A stretch of 64,000 nucleotides of DNA, from assembly GCA_943788165.1 (NCBI GenBank), contig CALSPF010000001.1:434001-498000 (forward strand), given 5' to 3'. Each line of letters begins with the position of its first letter. Position 1 is the stretch's first letter. Source of the stretch: an uncultured Flavobacteriaceae bacterium. Lineage in GTDB: Bacteria; Bacteroidota; Bacteroidia; Flavobacteriales; Flavobacteriaceae. The notes under the pieces were generated by a model. It made no database searches and had not been told where the DNA came from. It saw only the letters and a program-made list of their open reading frames with translations. This document shows positions 44,691 through 53,981 of the stretch, piece after piece. Made by a program: the position numbers and the translations under genes.

Positions 44691-46040
44691 TTAATCACGT
44701 AAAATCTTGTTAGGAAAAACAATTGGGCTTTCCACTCCATTTTTTCCTACAGTTGATAGCCCAAAAAAGAAGTTGTCAATCACTATTCCTTTTAGAGTAG
44801 CTTCTGTAACATTGCCAACAAAGCGACTTTGATCCCAAGTAGGAGAGGTAGTGTCTCTCCAATAAATCTTATAGCCGGCAATTGCATCACCCGGAGCTTG
44901 TTTCCATTTAAATTTAGCGAAGGCCTCCACAATTCCCCCAATGGCAAGCTCTTCAACTCCTGGTGGGGCCCAAGCCAATGCAGCTAAATTAATGGCATTT
45001 ACGGCAGTCAGTTTTTTAGCATAACCAAAGTTTACAGCTTCAATCACATCGCCAAAGGCTATGCCATCTTCGGTGCGAATGTCTTGATGTTGTTGGGTGT
45101 AGTTTTCATGCGCTTCCATGATGCGAATTCCAGCAAAGCCAATATCGTTAAATGGTCGGTGGTGTCCACCTCGACCAAAACGATCTAAACGATAAATCAT
45201 CATTGGGTTCATCTCCGGCATATAGGTTTGCACAGTTTTGTGAATATAGCGAGCGAGTTGTCGAGAGATTCCATCAACTTCACCTCCATAAAAGCGTCTA
45301 CTTTTACGCGCAAGTTCCGATTCATTGGCTGGCGTTGGTTCAGAGAAAATACGAAAACTACGGTTGTCGATTACCCCATCTACACCTGTGATATTTCCAA
45401 TCATATCGTTGTTGAGGATTCCAATGATTTCCCACCCCTGTTCTTGTGCATGTTTAGCAAGTCCTGCGCCGCCAAACAAACCTTGTTCTTCTCCAGCGAG
45501 TCCTGTATAGATAATGCTGTTTTCAAACCGATACTTCGATAAGACTCGTGCCACTTCAATGGTACCCGCCATACCGCTTGCATTGTCATTAGCCCCAGGT
45601 GAGTCGTCTGTGTAATTTGTTGGATCTGAAATACGCGAATCAATATCTCCACTCATGATGATGTATCGATTTGGGTATTTTGTTCCTTTTTGTACCGCAA
45701 CAACATTATTGATCCAAACGGGTTTTACAATGCGTCGACCATCTGGCTCTTGGTAGTTTTTTTGGTACGAAACCTCAATACAGCCATCGCATTCTTTCGC
45801 GATGGACTGAAATTCGTTAAAAATCCAACGACGTGCCGCGCCAATTCCCCTTCTTTCTGATAGTGTATCACTCAAGGTGTGTCGCGTGCCAAAATTGGCT
45901 AGAATACGAATGTCTTTTTCAATGCGCTCTTCAGAGACTTTGTCAATAATATAATAGAAATCTTGCACTTGTTGTCCCTGTGCTTGAAAGCTCATAAATC
46001 CAATAACTATAAGTAGTGAATAAGTGATTTTCATTTTCAT
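44691..46040 (-). CDS. Secreted M28-family metallopeptidase with C-terminal Fn3-like domain
   Basis: 449 aa with a signal peptide (TYSLLIVIGFMSFQAQGQ). The M28 zinc-aminopeptidase core shows DDSPGANDNASGMAG (bridging Asp), GLAGEEQGLFGG (catalytic Glu pair), NNDMIGN and the late RGGHHRPFND His. At the first ligand position, where M28 enzymes usually have H-x-D, the sequence reads MSGDIDSR (D-I-D). The last ~90 residues form a probable fibronectin III-like domain (FAKFKWKQAPGDAIAGYKIYW). Predicted periplasmic or secreted peptide degradation. It is convergent with the PorP gene and preceded by the acyl-CoA dehydrogenase terminator, so it is transcribed alone. Confidence 0.87.
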   Translation of the reverse strand: MKMKITYSLLIVIGFMSFQAQGQQVQDFYYIIDKVSEERIEKDIRILANFGTRHTLSDTLSERRGIGAARRWIFNEFQSIAKECDGCIEVSYQKNYQEPDGRRIVKPVWINNVVAVQKGTKYPNRYIIMSGDIDSRISDPTNYTDDSPGANDNASGMAGTIEVARVLSKYRFENSIIYTGLAGEEQGLFGGAGLAKHAQEQGWEIIGILNNDMIGNITGVDGVIDNRSFRIFSEPTPANESELARKSRRFYGGEVDGISRQLARYIHKTVQTYMPEMNPMMIYRLDRFGRGGHHRPFNDIGFAGIRIMEAHENYTQQHQDIRTEDGIAFGDVIEAVNFGYAKKLTAVNAINLAALAWAPPGVEELAIGGIVEAFAKFKWKQAPGDAIAGYKIYWRDTTSPTWDQSRFVGNVTEATLKGIVIDNFFFGLSTVGKNGVESPIVFPNKILRD

Positions 46041-46061
46041 TTTTGTTTAGAATGTGAAGAT

Positions 46062-46097
46062 AAAAAAAACTCCTGAAGAAAAGCTCTTTAGGAGTTT
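46062..46097 (-). terminator. Rho-independent terminator of the acyl-CoA dehydrogenase gene
   Basis: On the minus strand AAACTCCT pairs with AGGAGTTT, with a partly paired middle, followed by a run of eight T. It ends the marR-acd unit before the M28 peptidase gene. Confidence 0.85.
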
Positions 46098-46122
46098 CGA
46101 ACAAAACCTCATAATTAACGTA

Positions 46123-47928
46123 TTAAAATGGATATTTATTTTCATCGATTACCTTAGCTGCAATGCTTTTACGCAACTCAGATACATTCGGATATTCTGC
46201 GTATTTGGTGTATTGCTTTAAGCCTGCAATCATTCCAGCTTGTTGCCCACCTTCGGCAAAAGAAACGATTGCTTCTTTCCCTTTTGCATTTATGCGTTCA
46301 ATGGCTTGGAAAAGGTATAATTGTGTCATCTCAATTTGTTTTTCTTGTGTGGCAACACCATATCGCTCTGCATTTTTCTCAACACGCAAAAGGATCGATT
46401 CTGCCACATAGGTTTCGATTAGAATGTCTGATACGGCTAATAAAATTTGCTGTTCTGCATCTAAATTTGGACCAAACTTTTGCACGGCAGATCCAACAAT
46501 CATCATGAAAACTTTTTTCATGTTAGCAATCAATTGTTTTTCTTGTCCAAACAAACGATCAGAAGCGGTCACTTTTGGAATGCTTTCAGTCATTAGTTCT
46601 TGGCCAATGGCGGTTGCTGGATTCATCAAGTCAATTTCCCCTTTCAAAGCTTTTTTGAGGGTCATGCCTACACATAACATGCGGTTGATTTCGTTTGTTC
46701 CTTCATAGATACGTGCAATACGTGAATCACGCCAAGCCATTTCCATGGGGGCATCTGCAGAGAATCCCATACCACCAAAGATTTGTATGCCTTGATCGGT
46801 ACAGTCTTGCGCATTTTCAGATCCTGCTACTTTTAGAATGGAACATTCAACGGCAAATTCTTCAACCCCTTTCAATTCTGCTTCTTGATGCGGCATACCC
46901 TCTGCTAATAATGCATCGATGCGTTGTTCTATATCATAGGCAGCTCGATAAGAGGCCGATTCGGTAGCAAAACAATTGGTTGCCATGGTGGCTAATTTGC
47001 TTTGAATGGCACCAAATTTTGCAATCGGGGTTTTAAATTGAATACGTCCGTTAGCATATTGTACCGCCAATGAGGTAACATGTCGTTGTCCTTCTATACA
47101 AGCAGCGGCCAGTTTAATTCGTCCAACATTCAATGCGTTCATGGCTATTTTAAATCCTTCGCCACGACCAGCCAACATATTTTCTACGGGTACTTTGGTG
47201 TCGTTGAAGAATACCTGACGCGTTGAAGACGCTTTGATTCCTAATTTATTTTCTTCATCACCTAAAGTGATTCCATTTTCTAAGTCTACTTCAACTATAA
47301 ACCCAGTAATATTCTTGTCATCTTCAATACGTGCAAACACGATAAATACATCTGCGAAGCCTGCATTTGAGATCCACATTTTTTGTCCAGTAATAAGATA
47401 GTGACTTTCATCTTCGGAGAGAACTGCTTTTGTTTTTCCTGAATTTGCATCCGATCCAGCACCAGGTTCTGTTAAACAGTAGGCACCAAACCATTCGCCT
47501 GTTGCGAGCTTAGTAACGTATTTTTGCTTTTGTTCTTCATTGCCATAGAGTGTAATGGGCATTGTGCCAATTCCCGTATGAGCTCCAAAGGCAGTAGAAA
47601 AAGAACCATTTGCTCCAGAAATGTAATCACATACCAACATGGTTGAGGTAAAAGGCATTCCCAGACCATTGTAGGCTTCGGGTACAGCCACACCAAGAAA
47701 ACCGAGTTCTCCAGCTTTTTGCATTACTTCGTGGTTAAAGGCGTAATCTTTGTTTTCAAAGCGCTCTCTGTGTGGGATGATTTCACGGCTAACAAATTCT
47801 TGTACCGATTCTTTCATCATGATTTGTTCCTCGCTAAAATCTTCTGGGGTAAAGATGTTTTCTGCAGCAGTTTCTTGCACAACAAAACCAGCGCCTTTGA
47901 TCGATACATTCTCTTGTGTTATTTTCAT
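46123..47928 (-). CDS. Acyl-CoA dehydrogenase, long ~600-aa type
   Basis: FAD enzyme of fatty-acid beta-oxidation, oxidising acyl-CoA to trans-2-enoyl-CoA. The 601 aa comprise the usual N-terminal helical, middle beta (CLTEPGAGSDANS, GQKMWISNAGFAD) and C-terminal helical domains (IQIFGGMGFSADAPME, then the catalytic-base motif IYEGTNEINRM), plus a ~150-residue C-terminal extension as in VLCAD/ACAD9-like enzymes. It follows marR by 16 bp and ends at a strong terminator. Acceptor electron-transfer flavoprotein genes are not in the window. Long-chain specificity is inferred from the extension and from the adjacent acyl-CoA ligase. Confidence 0.93.
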   Translation of the reverse strand: MKITQENVSIKGAGFVVQETAAENIFTPEDFSEEQIMMKESVQEFVSREIIPHRERFENKDYAFNHEVMQKAGELGFLGVAVPEAYNGLGMPFTSTMLVCDYISGANGSFSTAFGAHTGIGTMPITLYGNEEQKQKYVTKLATGEWFGAYCLTEPGAGSDANSGKTKAVLSEDESHYLITGQKMWISNAGFADVFIVFARIEDDKNITGFIVEVDLENGITLGDEENKLGIKASSTRQVFFNDTKVPVENMLAGRGEGFKIAMNALNVGRIKLAAACIEGQRHVTSLAVQYANGRIQFKTPIAKFGAIQSKLATMATNCFATESASYRAAYDIEQRIDALLAEGMPHQEAELKGVEEFAVECSILKVAGSENAQDCTDQGIQIFGGMGFSADAPMEMAWRDSRIARIYEGTNEINRMLCVGMTLKKALKGEIDLMNPATAIGQELMTESIPKVTASDRLFGQEKQLIANMKKVFMMIVGSAVQKFGPNLDAEQQILLAVSDILIETYVAESILLRVEKNAERYGVATQEKQIEMTQLYLFQAIERINAKGKEAIVSFAEGGQQAGMIAGLKQYTKYAEYPNVSELRKSIAAKVIDENKYPF

Positions 47929-47944
47929 AGTGGTTGATTTACCG

Positions 47945-48379
47945 TTAAATTTTTATCAATTGTTTTTTCTCTACTTGTACTTTTATAGCGTCGATGACTT
48001 CATAAAAGTGCTCTATTTTCTCAACTTCAATACTCTCTAATAAGCCGTTATTAAAGTCCAATACTGTTTTCTTGGATAAAGCTCTTTTTTCTGTTCCTTT
48101 TTCGGTTAAGAAAATTAGGATACCCCGTCCATCTTCTGGATTTGGTTTACGCACGATATAGCCTCTTTCTTCCATGGTATTCAATAGACGTGATAAACTG
48201 GTGCTTTCCATACCCATTTTTGGTCCTAGGGTAGTTGAGGGCGTCCCGTCTGCATCAATACAGAGAAGCGTAAATGCCATTGTCATAGTTGCATCATATT
48301 TAGTTGCCTCCTCATTGTACATGTTAGTAATGAGTTGCCAGGTAGAACGCAATGCGTATTCAATGGTTTTTGCCATCAT
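47945..48379 (-). CDS. MarR-family transcriptional regulator
   Basis: 144 aa winged-helix regulator. The recognition region is LGPKMGMESTSLSRLLNTMEERGYIVRKPNPEDGRG, with the wing Asp-Gly-Arg pattern typical of MarR. The start may be either of two adjacent ATG codons (48379 or 48376). It lies 16 bp upstream of the acyl-CoA dehydrogenase gene, probably in one transcript, and behind its own -7 box and a large inverted repeat, which suggests autoregulation. The neighbours on the same strand are fatty-acid genes, so an acyl-CoA or fatty-acid effector is plausible, but this is inference. Confidence 0.9.
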   Translation of the reverse strand: MMAKTIEYALRSTWQLITNMYNEEATKYDATMTMAFTLLCIDADGTPSTTLGPKMGMESTSLSRLLNTMEERGYIVRKPNPEDGRGILIFLTEKGTEKRALSKKTVLDFNNGLLESIEVEKIEHFYEVIDAIKVQVEKKQLIKI

Positions 48380-48395
48380 ACTATTTTATTGAATT

Positions 48396-48403
48396 CAAAT
48401 ATA
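48396..48403 (-). promoter_or_regulatory. Promoter -7 box of marR-acd
   Basis: Minus-strand TATATTTG, exact TAnnTTTG match, 16 bp before the marR ATG and 11 bp inside the edge of the inverted repeat. Confidence 0.65.
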
Positions 48404-48414
48404 ATTAAAAATAG

Positions 48415-48454
48415 TATGCAAGCATAATTATTTATGCATTATTATGCTTGCATA
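48415..48454. promoter_or_regulatory. Candidate MarR operator: 14-bp inverted repeat with inner palindromes
   Basis: TATGCAAGCATAAT (48415-48428) and ATTATGCTTGCATA (48441-48454) are perfect inverted repeats separated by 12 bp. Each arm is itself a dyad TATGC-N2-GCATA, and the spacer contains ATGCAT (48434-48439), so the region offers up to three related binding sites. It occupies the -33 side of the marR -7 box. No T-run follows, so a terminator is unlikely. Confidence 0.75.
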
Positions 48455-48465
48455 GTAATAACATT

Positions 48466-48491
48466 AAAAAATCCCCTCAATTGATGAGTGG
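48466..48491 (-). terminator. Rho-independent terminator of the acyl-CoA ligase gene
   Basis: Minus-strand CCACTCA / TGAGGGG stem (one mismatch) around a 5-base loop, followed by ATTTTTT, 10 bp after the ligase stop. It separates the ligase from marR-acd. Confidence 0.7.
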
Positions 48492-48500
48492 ATGTGACTG

Positions 48501-50261
48501 TTATGCGTAAATCTTATCGCAGAGTGCTTGGTATTTCTCTTTTACCACCTTTCGTTTTACTTTCATGGTGGGAGTTAAATGACCAGCATCGATACTCCAT
48601 ACTTCTGGAATGAGTTCAAACTTTTTAATTTGTTCCCACTTGCCAAAATGTTGGTTGTGGTTAGTGATGTCTTCCTGAATGGCATCGAGCAATTTTTGAT
48701 TCTCGCAAATGCTTTCCAAAGAAGTACCCATGTCAATTGCATTGTCTTTTGCCCAAGTTTCAATGTATTCAAATGCTGGTTGAATTAGCGCACCAGGCAT
48801 TTTTTGTCCCTCTCCAATAACCATAATTTGTTCAATGAATAAGGATTGCTTCATTTGATTTTCGAGTAATTGCGGTGCAATATACTTTCCACCAGATGTT
48901 TTGAAGAGCTGCTTTTTACGGTCGGTAATTTTTAGCTGCCCATCTGCATCGAGTACACCAATGTCGCCGGTGTGGAAATAACCATCTTTGATTACTTCAG
49001 CTGTTTTTTCGGGATCTTTGTAATAGCCTTGCATTACATTAGGCCCTTTACAAAGGATTTCGCCATCTTCGGCAATTTTCACTTCTAAACCATCGATAAC
49101 GCGGCCGACAGAACCAAATTTAAGTCCTCCATTGGCTTCTTCACTAACAGAGATCACTGGCGAAGTTTCTGTCAAGCCATATCCTTCTGTAACTGTCATT
49201 CCTGCAGCGCTAAAGACACGGGCTAAACGGGGTTGTAAGGCGGCACTTCCAGAACAAATCAATTCTAGATTTCCACCCAAGGCTTGTTGCCATTTAGAGA
49301 AAATTAATTTTCGAGCAATCCCTAGTTTGAATTCATACCAAAAACCATTTTTGCCATAGGGTTCATATCTTAATCCAAGGTCAACAGCCCAATAGAATAA
49401 TTTCTGTTTGATGCCGTCTAAATCAGCACCGCGGGAATAGATTTTGTCGTAGACTTTTTCCAACAAGCGAGGAACAGCAGTCATTACATAGGGATGAACT
49501 TCATTCAGGTTGTCAGATATTTTTTCCAACGATTCTGCAAAATGAATTTCTATTCCTTTGTAATAATAGATGTAAAGAATAACGCGTTCAAAAATATGAC
49601 AAACAGGAAGAAAACTCAGGGCAATGTTTTTCTTACTGGTTAATGGAAGTTTTTTTGCAGCTGCCAGGACATTAGAAACTACATTGTCGTGACTTAGCAT
49701 TACTCCTTTTGGACGACCTGTAGTTCCTGAAGTATAAATTATGGTGGCTAAATCTGATGATTTAACTTCTTTTTTTGCAGCTTCAACTGCAGTTTGAAGA
49801 TCGCTATCGTCCTCTTCGAAAAGCATATTCCATGAAGCACAATCGGTCACATCTTCAAAAGAATAGACACCTTCGAGCGAAGTGTTTCCTTGTATGGTTT
49901 TTAGTTTTTCAAAAATTTCTACGTCAGAGATAAAGCACATTTTGCTTTCTGAATGGTTCAAAACATATTCATATTCTGAAGCAGAAATGGTAGGATAAAT
50001 AGGCACAGTGGTTGCCCCTAATTGTAAGATTGCCTGGTCCATTATGCACCATTCTGTTCTGTTGTTGGTCGAGATGAGTGCTATCTTATCACCGTGTTTA
50101 ACGCCCATTTGGTGGAGCTTACGCGATGCTTGTTGTACTTTATCGTAAAATGTTTTCGTAGAAGTGGCCTCCCAGCTTCCGTTGTATTTAGTGTTGAGAC
50201 TTTTCTCTAAAGGGTTTTCTAACTGTATGCTTAGAAAATCAAATAATCTAGTTGGTTTCAT
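48501..50261 (-). CDS. fadD: Long-chain-fatty-acid-CoA ligase (AMP-forming)
   Basis: Activates fatty acids to acyl-CoA with ATP, first step of beta-oxidation or lipid remodelling. ANL-superfamily motifs: IIYTSGTTGRPKGVMLSH (ATP/AMP loop), YGLTETSPV, TGDIG, ITDRKKQLFKTSGGKYIAP. About 586 aa. I prefer the ATG at 50261 (MKPTRLFDF), which fits relatives, over the upstream in-frame ATG at 50300 that adds the Lys-rich 13 residues MSILSIPKKKNAS. It lies downstream of purL on the same strand (55-bp gap from the chosen start). A terminator follows its stop. Confidence 0.92.
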   Translation of the reverse strand: MKPTRLFDFLSIQLENPLEKSLNTKYNGSWEATSTKTFYDKVQQASRKLHQMGVKHGDKIALISTNNRTEWCIMDQAILQLGATTVPIYPTISASEYEYVLNHSESKMCFISDVEIFEKLKTIQGNTSLEGVYSFEDVTDCASWNMLFEEDDSDLQTAVEAAKKEVKSSDLATIIYTSGTTGRPKGVMLSHDNVVSNVLAAAKKLPLTSKKNIALSFLPVCHIFERVILYIYYYKGIEIHFAESLEKISDNLNEVHPYVMTAVPRLLEKVYDKIYSRGADLDGIKQKLFYWAVDLGLRYEPYGKNGFWYEFKLGIARKLIFSKWQQALGGNLELICSGSAALQPRLARVFSAAGMTVTEGYGLTETSPVISVSEEANGGLKFGSVGRVIDGLEVKIAEDGEILCKGPNVMQGYYKDPEKTAEVIKDGYFHTGDIGVLDADGQLKITDRKKQLFKTSGGKYIAPQLLENQMKQSLFIEQIMVIGEGQKMPGALIQPAFEYIETWAKDNAIDMGTSLESICENQKLLDAIQEDITNHNQHFGKWEQIKKFELIPEVWSIDAGHLTPTMKVKRKVVKEKYQALCDKIYA

Positions 50262-50316
50262 TGATGCGTTCTTTTTTTTCGGAATGCTCAAGATACTCAA
50301 AACTTAGGAATGAAGG

Positions 50317-53300
50317 CTACTTTTTTTTAGCCAACCAATTAAAGGCATTTTCAAAAGCTATTATCCAAGGACTTACCTTATCAGAGCGATCTGCTGGGTA
50401 GTGTCCCCAATTCCATGGAAAAGTAGAGCGTTCTAAATGCGGCATCATGACCAAATGACGGCCATCTGCACTGGATAACATGGCTGCATTATAGTCGGAC
50501 CCGTTTGGATTTGCAGGATAATCGCTGTAAGCATATTTCCCGGGTATTTGATATTGATTTTCTGCCAGTGGAAAAGAGAATTTCCCTTCTCCGTGTGCCG
50601 CCCAAATACCTAATGTGCTATCTTCAAGCCCTTTTAGCATGATGCTATTACTTGGAGTAATTTTGACCGAGGTGAAATGGCATTCAAATTTTCCAGAAGC
50701 GTTATGCAGCATTTTGGGTTTACTCTTGTGTTCTGGCGTTAAAAGACCTAATTCTACAAACAACTGGCACCCATTACAGACACCAAGCGAGAGGGTGTCG
50801 GGTCGTGCAAAGAAATTGGTAATGGCAGCTTTCGCCTTAGCATTGTATTTAAATGCACCTGCCCATCCTTTTGCCGATCCCAAAACGTCTGAATTAGAGA
50901 AACCTCCAACAGCTACCAAAAACTGAATATCTTCTAGCGTTTCTCTACCTTCAATTAAATCGGTCATGTGTACATCCCGCACTTCAAAACCACTCAAATC
51001 CATCGCATAAGCCATTTCGCGTTCAGAATTACTTCCTTTTTCACGGATAACTGCTGCCTTTATGACTCCTTTTTTAGCGGAAGGGAGTTGCCCGTCAAAT
51101 TGTGAAGGGAAGTTAAATTGTAATGGCTGCTTAACAACGTTTTCTGCACGAATTGCCGCTAAATCTACCTGTGTTTGTTCTGCTTCTAGTTTTGTGGACG
51201 TTGCCGTCCAAGTACTTCTGAACTCGGGTATGGAGAGTTGTATCTCGTTTATGACAAGTTTATTGGTGTTGTTTGCAGTTCCGATACGGACAGCCTTTAT
51301 ACCACTTTCATTAAACAGTGCGGTTAAATCTTCGTTGGATAGAAGTACAACCCCAACTTTCTCGGAGAATAAAATTTTGACTAAATCCGTTTCAGTGAAA
51401 ACAGAAAAATCTAACTTCATTCCAACTGAAATAGATGGGAAGCACAATTCCAAAAGAGTAGTAATTAAGCCACCAGAGCCAATGTCATGACCGGCGTTAA
51501 TTTTTCCTTCTTTGATGAGGGTTTGTAAACAATTGAAAGCTGTTTTAAAATATGCAGCATCCTGAACACTTGGTGTAGAGGTCCCTATTTCCCCTTGGCT
51601 TTGCGCAAAAGAAGAACCTCCTAAATGAAACGCGTCTTGGGCAAAATCAATATAATACAGGTCACCTCCATTCACTGTGGCAACGGGAGTAATGACGTTG
51701 GTAACATCGCTACATTGTCCGGCAGCAGAAATGATAACAGTTCCAGGAGCAAGTACGTCACCCTCTGGGTATTTTTGTTTCATGGAAAGAGAGTCCTTTC
51801 CAGTAGGAATATTAATACCAAGAGCAATAGCGAAAGAAGAGCATTCTTCTACTGCTTCGTATAGGCGTGCATCTTCTCCGGGATTATTACATGGCCACAT
51901 CCAATTGGCAGAAAGGGAAACGCTGTGCAGTCCTTGTTCTAATGGTGCCCAAACAATGTTGGTTAAGGCTTCTGCAATGGCAGTATTACTTCCTTTTTTT
52001 GGATCAATAAGTGCACTAACAGGCGCATGTCCAACAGAGGTTGCAATTCCCTTATTGCCTGTGTAATCTAGGGCCATCACACCACAATTACTTAAAGGTA
52101 GTTGCAGTTCACCTACACATTGTTGTTGGGCCACACGACCGGTAACACAGCGGTCAACCTTATTGGTGAGCCAATCTTTGCAAGCAACTGCTTCCAGTTG
52201 TAAAACCGAAGAAATGTAGTTTTCCAATTGATCTGCACTGTATTCAATGGGGGCAAATGCCGCGACAACACTTTGGTCGTTCATGATTGTTTTCGGCGAA
52301 CTGCCAAATAGGGCTGAAAGCGATAAATCAATCGGAGTTTCATTGTTTTTTTCAGAGTGGAAAGAGAAATGGTGATCTTCTGTAACTTCACCAACAACAT
52401 AAAATGGTGCGCGTTCACGTGCAGCAATTTTTTCTAGATGATTGGCGTCTTTTGGCGATAGAATAAGACCCATTCGTTCTTGCGATTCGTTACCTACAAT
52501 TTCTTTAGCAGAAAGCGTGGGGTCTCCAAGGGGTAGCGCATCAATTTGTATGGCACCTCCTGTATCTTCTACCAATTCAGAGAGGCAATTTAAGTGTCCA
52601 CCAGCCCCATGATCGTGGATGGAAACGATTGGGTTATGGCTGCTTTCAGTCAAGGCACGAATGACGTTGGCAACACGTTTTTGCATTTCTGGATTGGAAC
52701 GTTGAACGGCATTGAGTTCAATGGCGCTTCCAAACGCTCCTGTGTTGGCTGAAGAAACGGCTGCTCCTCCCATACCAATGCGGTAATTATCACCGCCCAC
52801 AATAATGATTTTATCTCCTTTTTTGGGCATTCCCTTTTTGGCCTGCTCTTTTTTTCCAAAACCAATTCCTCCTGCTTGCATGATGACTTTATCATAGCCA
52901 AGACGACGATCTCCTTCTTGATGTTCGAAGGTGAGAACAGATCCTGTGATGAGTGGTTGCCCAAACTTATTCCCAAAATCTGATGCTCCGTTTGATGCTT
53001 TAATGAGAATGTCAATGGGGGTTTGGTAGAGCCATTTGCGTTCTGGAAAAGTGCTGTTTTTTTGATCCTCTTGTACACGAGAGTAAGGGGTCATGTAGAC
53101 GGCTGTACCTGCAAGGGGTAATGATCCTTGTCCGCCTGCTAAACGATCGCGTATTTCCCCTCCTGATCCTGTTGCTGCGCCATTAAAAGGCTCAACAGTT
53201 GTCGGGAAATTATGGGTTTCTGCTTTGATTGAAATAACACTTTCAATCGTTTCTTTTTTATATGTGCTGGGACGATCTGCTGCTGTTGGAGCAAATTGTT

Positions 53301-53955
53301 CTATGCTTGGTCCTTCAATAAATGCCACATTGTCTTTGTAAGCAGACACTATGCTGTTAGGGTTTTCTTTAGCTGTTTTTTTGATGAGTTGAAAAAGACT
53401 ATTCTCTTTTTCTTTTCCATCAATAACGAATTGACCGTTGAAAATTTTATGTCGGCAGTGCTCTGAATTTACCTGAGAGAAACCAAACACCTCTGAGTCT
53501 GTAAGTGGTCGCTCCAATTGAGTAGATAAGTTATTGAGGTAATCAATTTCTTCTTGGTTAAGCGCCAGACCTTCTTGTTGATTGTAGGTAGCAATGTCGT
53601 GTATAGGGAGGACTTTTTCTGGTGCAATTGCAACAGAAAAAATAGATTGATTTAAGGTATTAAACTCGACAACCAGCATAGGGTCGATTGTGCCAACTGT
53701 ATTTTTGGATAGGTATTCTTCAATACGTGTCACCTCATTGATTCCCATATTTTGGGCAATTTCAACTGCATTGGTACTCCAAGGGGTAATCATGGTTGCG
53801 CGCGGTCCATAAAAAAAACCTTCAATCTGCTTTTGTTCAAGTAAAGGAGCTTCACCAAAGAGCCAGCTAAGTTTTTCGCGATTTTCTGGGGATAAAGTTT
53901 GGGAACATTGAACTACAAAAACCTTGGTGGCGGCATCGCCAAAAAACTGAATCAT
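50317..53955 (-). CDS. purL: Phosphoribosylformylglycinamidine synthase (large, single-chain)
   Basis: ATP-dependent conversion of FGAR and glutamine to FGAM in purine synthesis. 1,212 aa, the fused type also called PurL/PurLQ. An N-terminal linker, two AIR-synthase-like halves (QVNSEHCRHKIFNG, the ATP site ETHNFPTTVEPFNGAATGSG, VSIHDHGAGGHLNCLSELVE, and GHDIGSGGLITTLLE in the second half) and a C-terminal class I amidotransferase with Cys1060 (LGVCNGCQLF) and AAHGEGKFSFP are intact. It has its own -7 box. The ligase gene follows on the same strand, but no functional link is known. Confidence 0.97.
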   Translation of the reverse strand: MIQFFGDAATKVFVVQCSQTLSPENREKLSWLFGEAPLLEQKQIEGFFYGPRATMITPWSTNAVEIAQNMGINEVTRIEEYLSKNTVGTIDPMLVVEFNTLNQSIFSVAIAPEKVLPIHDIATYNQQEGLALNQEEIDYLNNLSTQLERPLTDSEVFGFSQVNSEHCRHKIFNGQFVIDGKEKENSLFQLIKKTAKENPNSIVSAYKDNVAFIEGPSIEQFAPTAADRPSTYKKETIESVISIKAETHNFPTTVEPFNGAATGSGGEIRDRLAGGQGSLPLAGTAVYMTPYSRVQEDQKNSTFPERKWLYQTPIDILIKASNGASDFGNKFGQPLITGSVLTFEHQEGDRRLGYDKVIMQAGGIGFGKKEQAKKGMPKKGDKIIIVGGDNYRIGMGGAAVSSANTGAFGSAIELNAVQRSNPEMQKRVANVIRALTESSHNPIVSIHDHGAGGHLNCLSELVEDTGGAIQIDALPLGDPTLSAKEIVGNESQERMGLILSPKDANHLEKIAARERAPFYVVGEVTEDHHFSFHSEKNNETPIDLSLSALFGSSPKTIMNDQSVVAAFAPIEYSADQLENYISSVLQLEAVACKDWLTNKVDRCVTGRVAQQQCVGELQLPLSNCGVMALDYTGNKGIATSVGHAPVSALIDPKKGSNTAIAEALTNIVWAPLEQGLHSVSLSANWMWPCNNPGEDARLYEAVEECSSFAIALGINIPTGKDSLSMKQKYPEGDVLAPGTVIISAAGQCSDVTNVITPVATVNGGDLYYIDFAQDAFHLGGSSFAQSQGEIGTSTPSVQDAAYFKTAFNCLQTLIKEGKINAGHDIGSGGLITTLLELCFPSISVGMKLDFSVFTETDLVKILFSEKVGVVLLSNEDLTALFNESGIKAVRIGTANNTNKLVINEIQLSIPEFRSTWTATSTKLEAEQTQVDLAAIRAENVVKQPLQFNFPSQFDGQLPSAKKGVIKAAVIREKGSNSEREMAYAMDLSGFEVRDVHMTDLIEGRETLEDIQFLVAVGGFSNSDVLGSAKGWAGAFKYNAKAKAAITNFFARPDTLSLGVCNGCQLFVELGLLTPEHKSKPKMLHNASGKFECHFTSVKITPSNSIMLKGLEDSTLGIWAAHGEGKFSFPLAENQYQIPGKYAYSDYPANPNGSDYNAAMLSSADGRHLVMMPHLERSTFPWNWGHYPADRSDKVSPWIIAFENAFNWLAKKK

Positions 53956-53973
53956 GCGAGATTATTTAAAGCA

Positions 53974-53981
53974 CAAAAATA
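53974..53981 (-). promoter_or_regulatory. Promoter -7 box of purL
   Basis: Minus-strand TATTTTTG, exact TAnnTTTG match, 18 bp before the purL ATG. Confidence 0.55.

Noticed and set aside
50262..50300. Extra 13 residues at the start of the acyl-CoA ligase
   Set aside because: The Lys-rich MSILSIPKKKNAS stretch does not fit relatives, which begin near TRLFDF; kept only as an alternative start.
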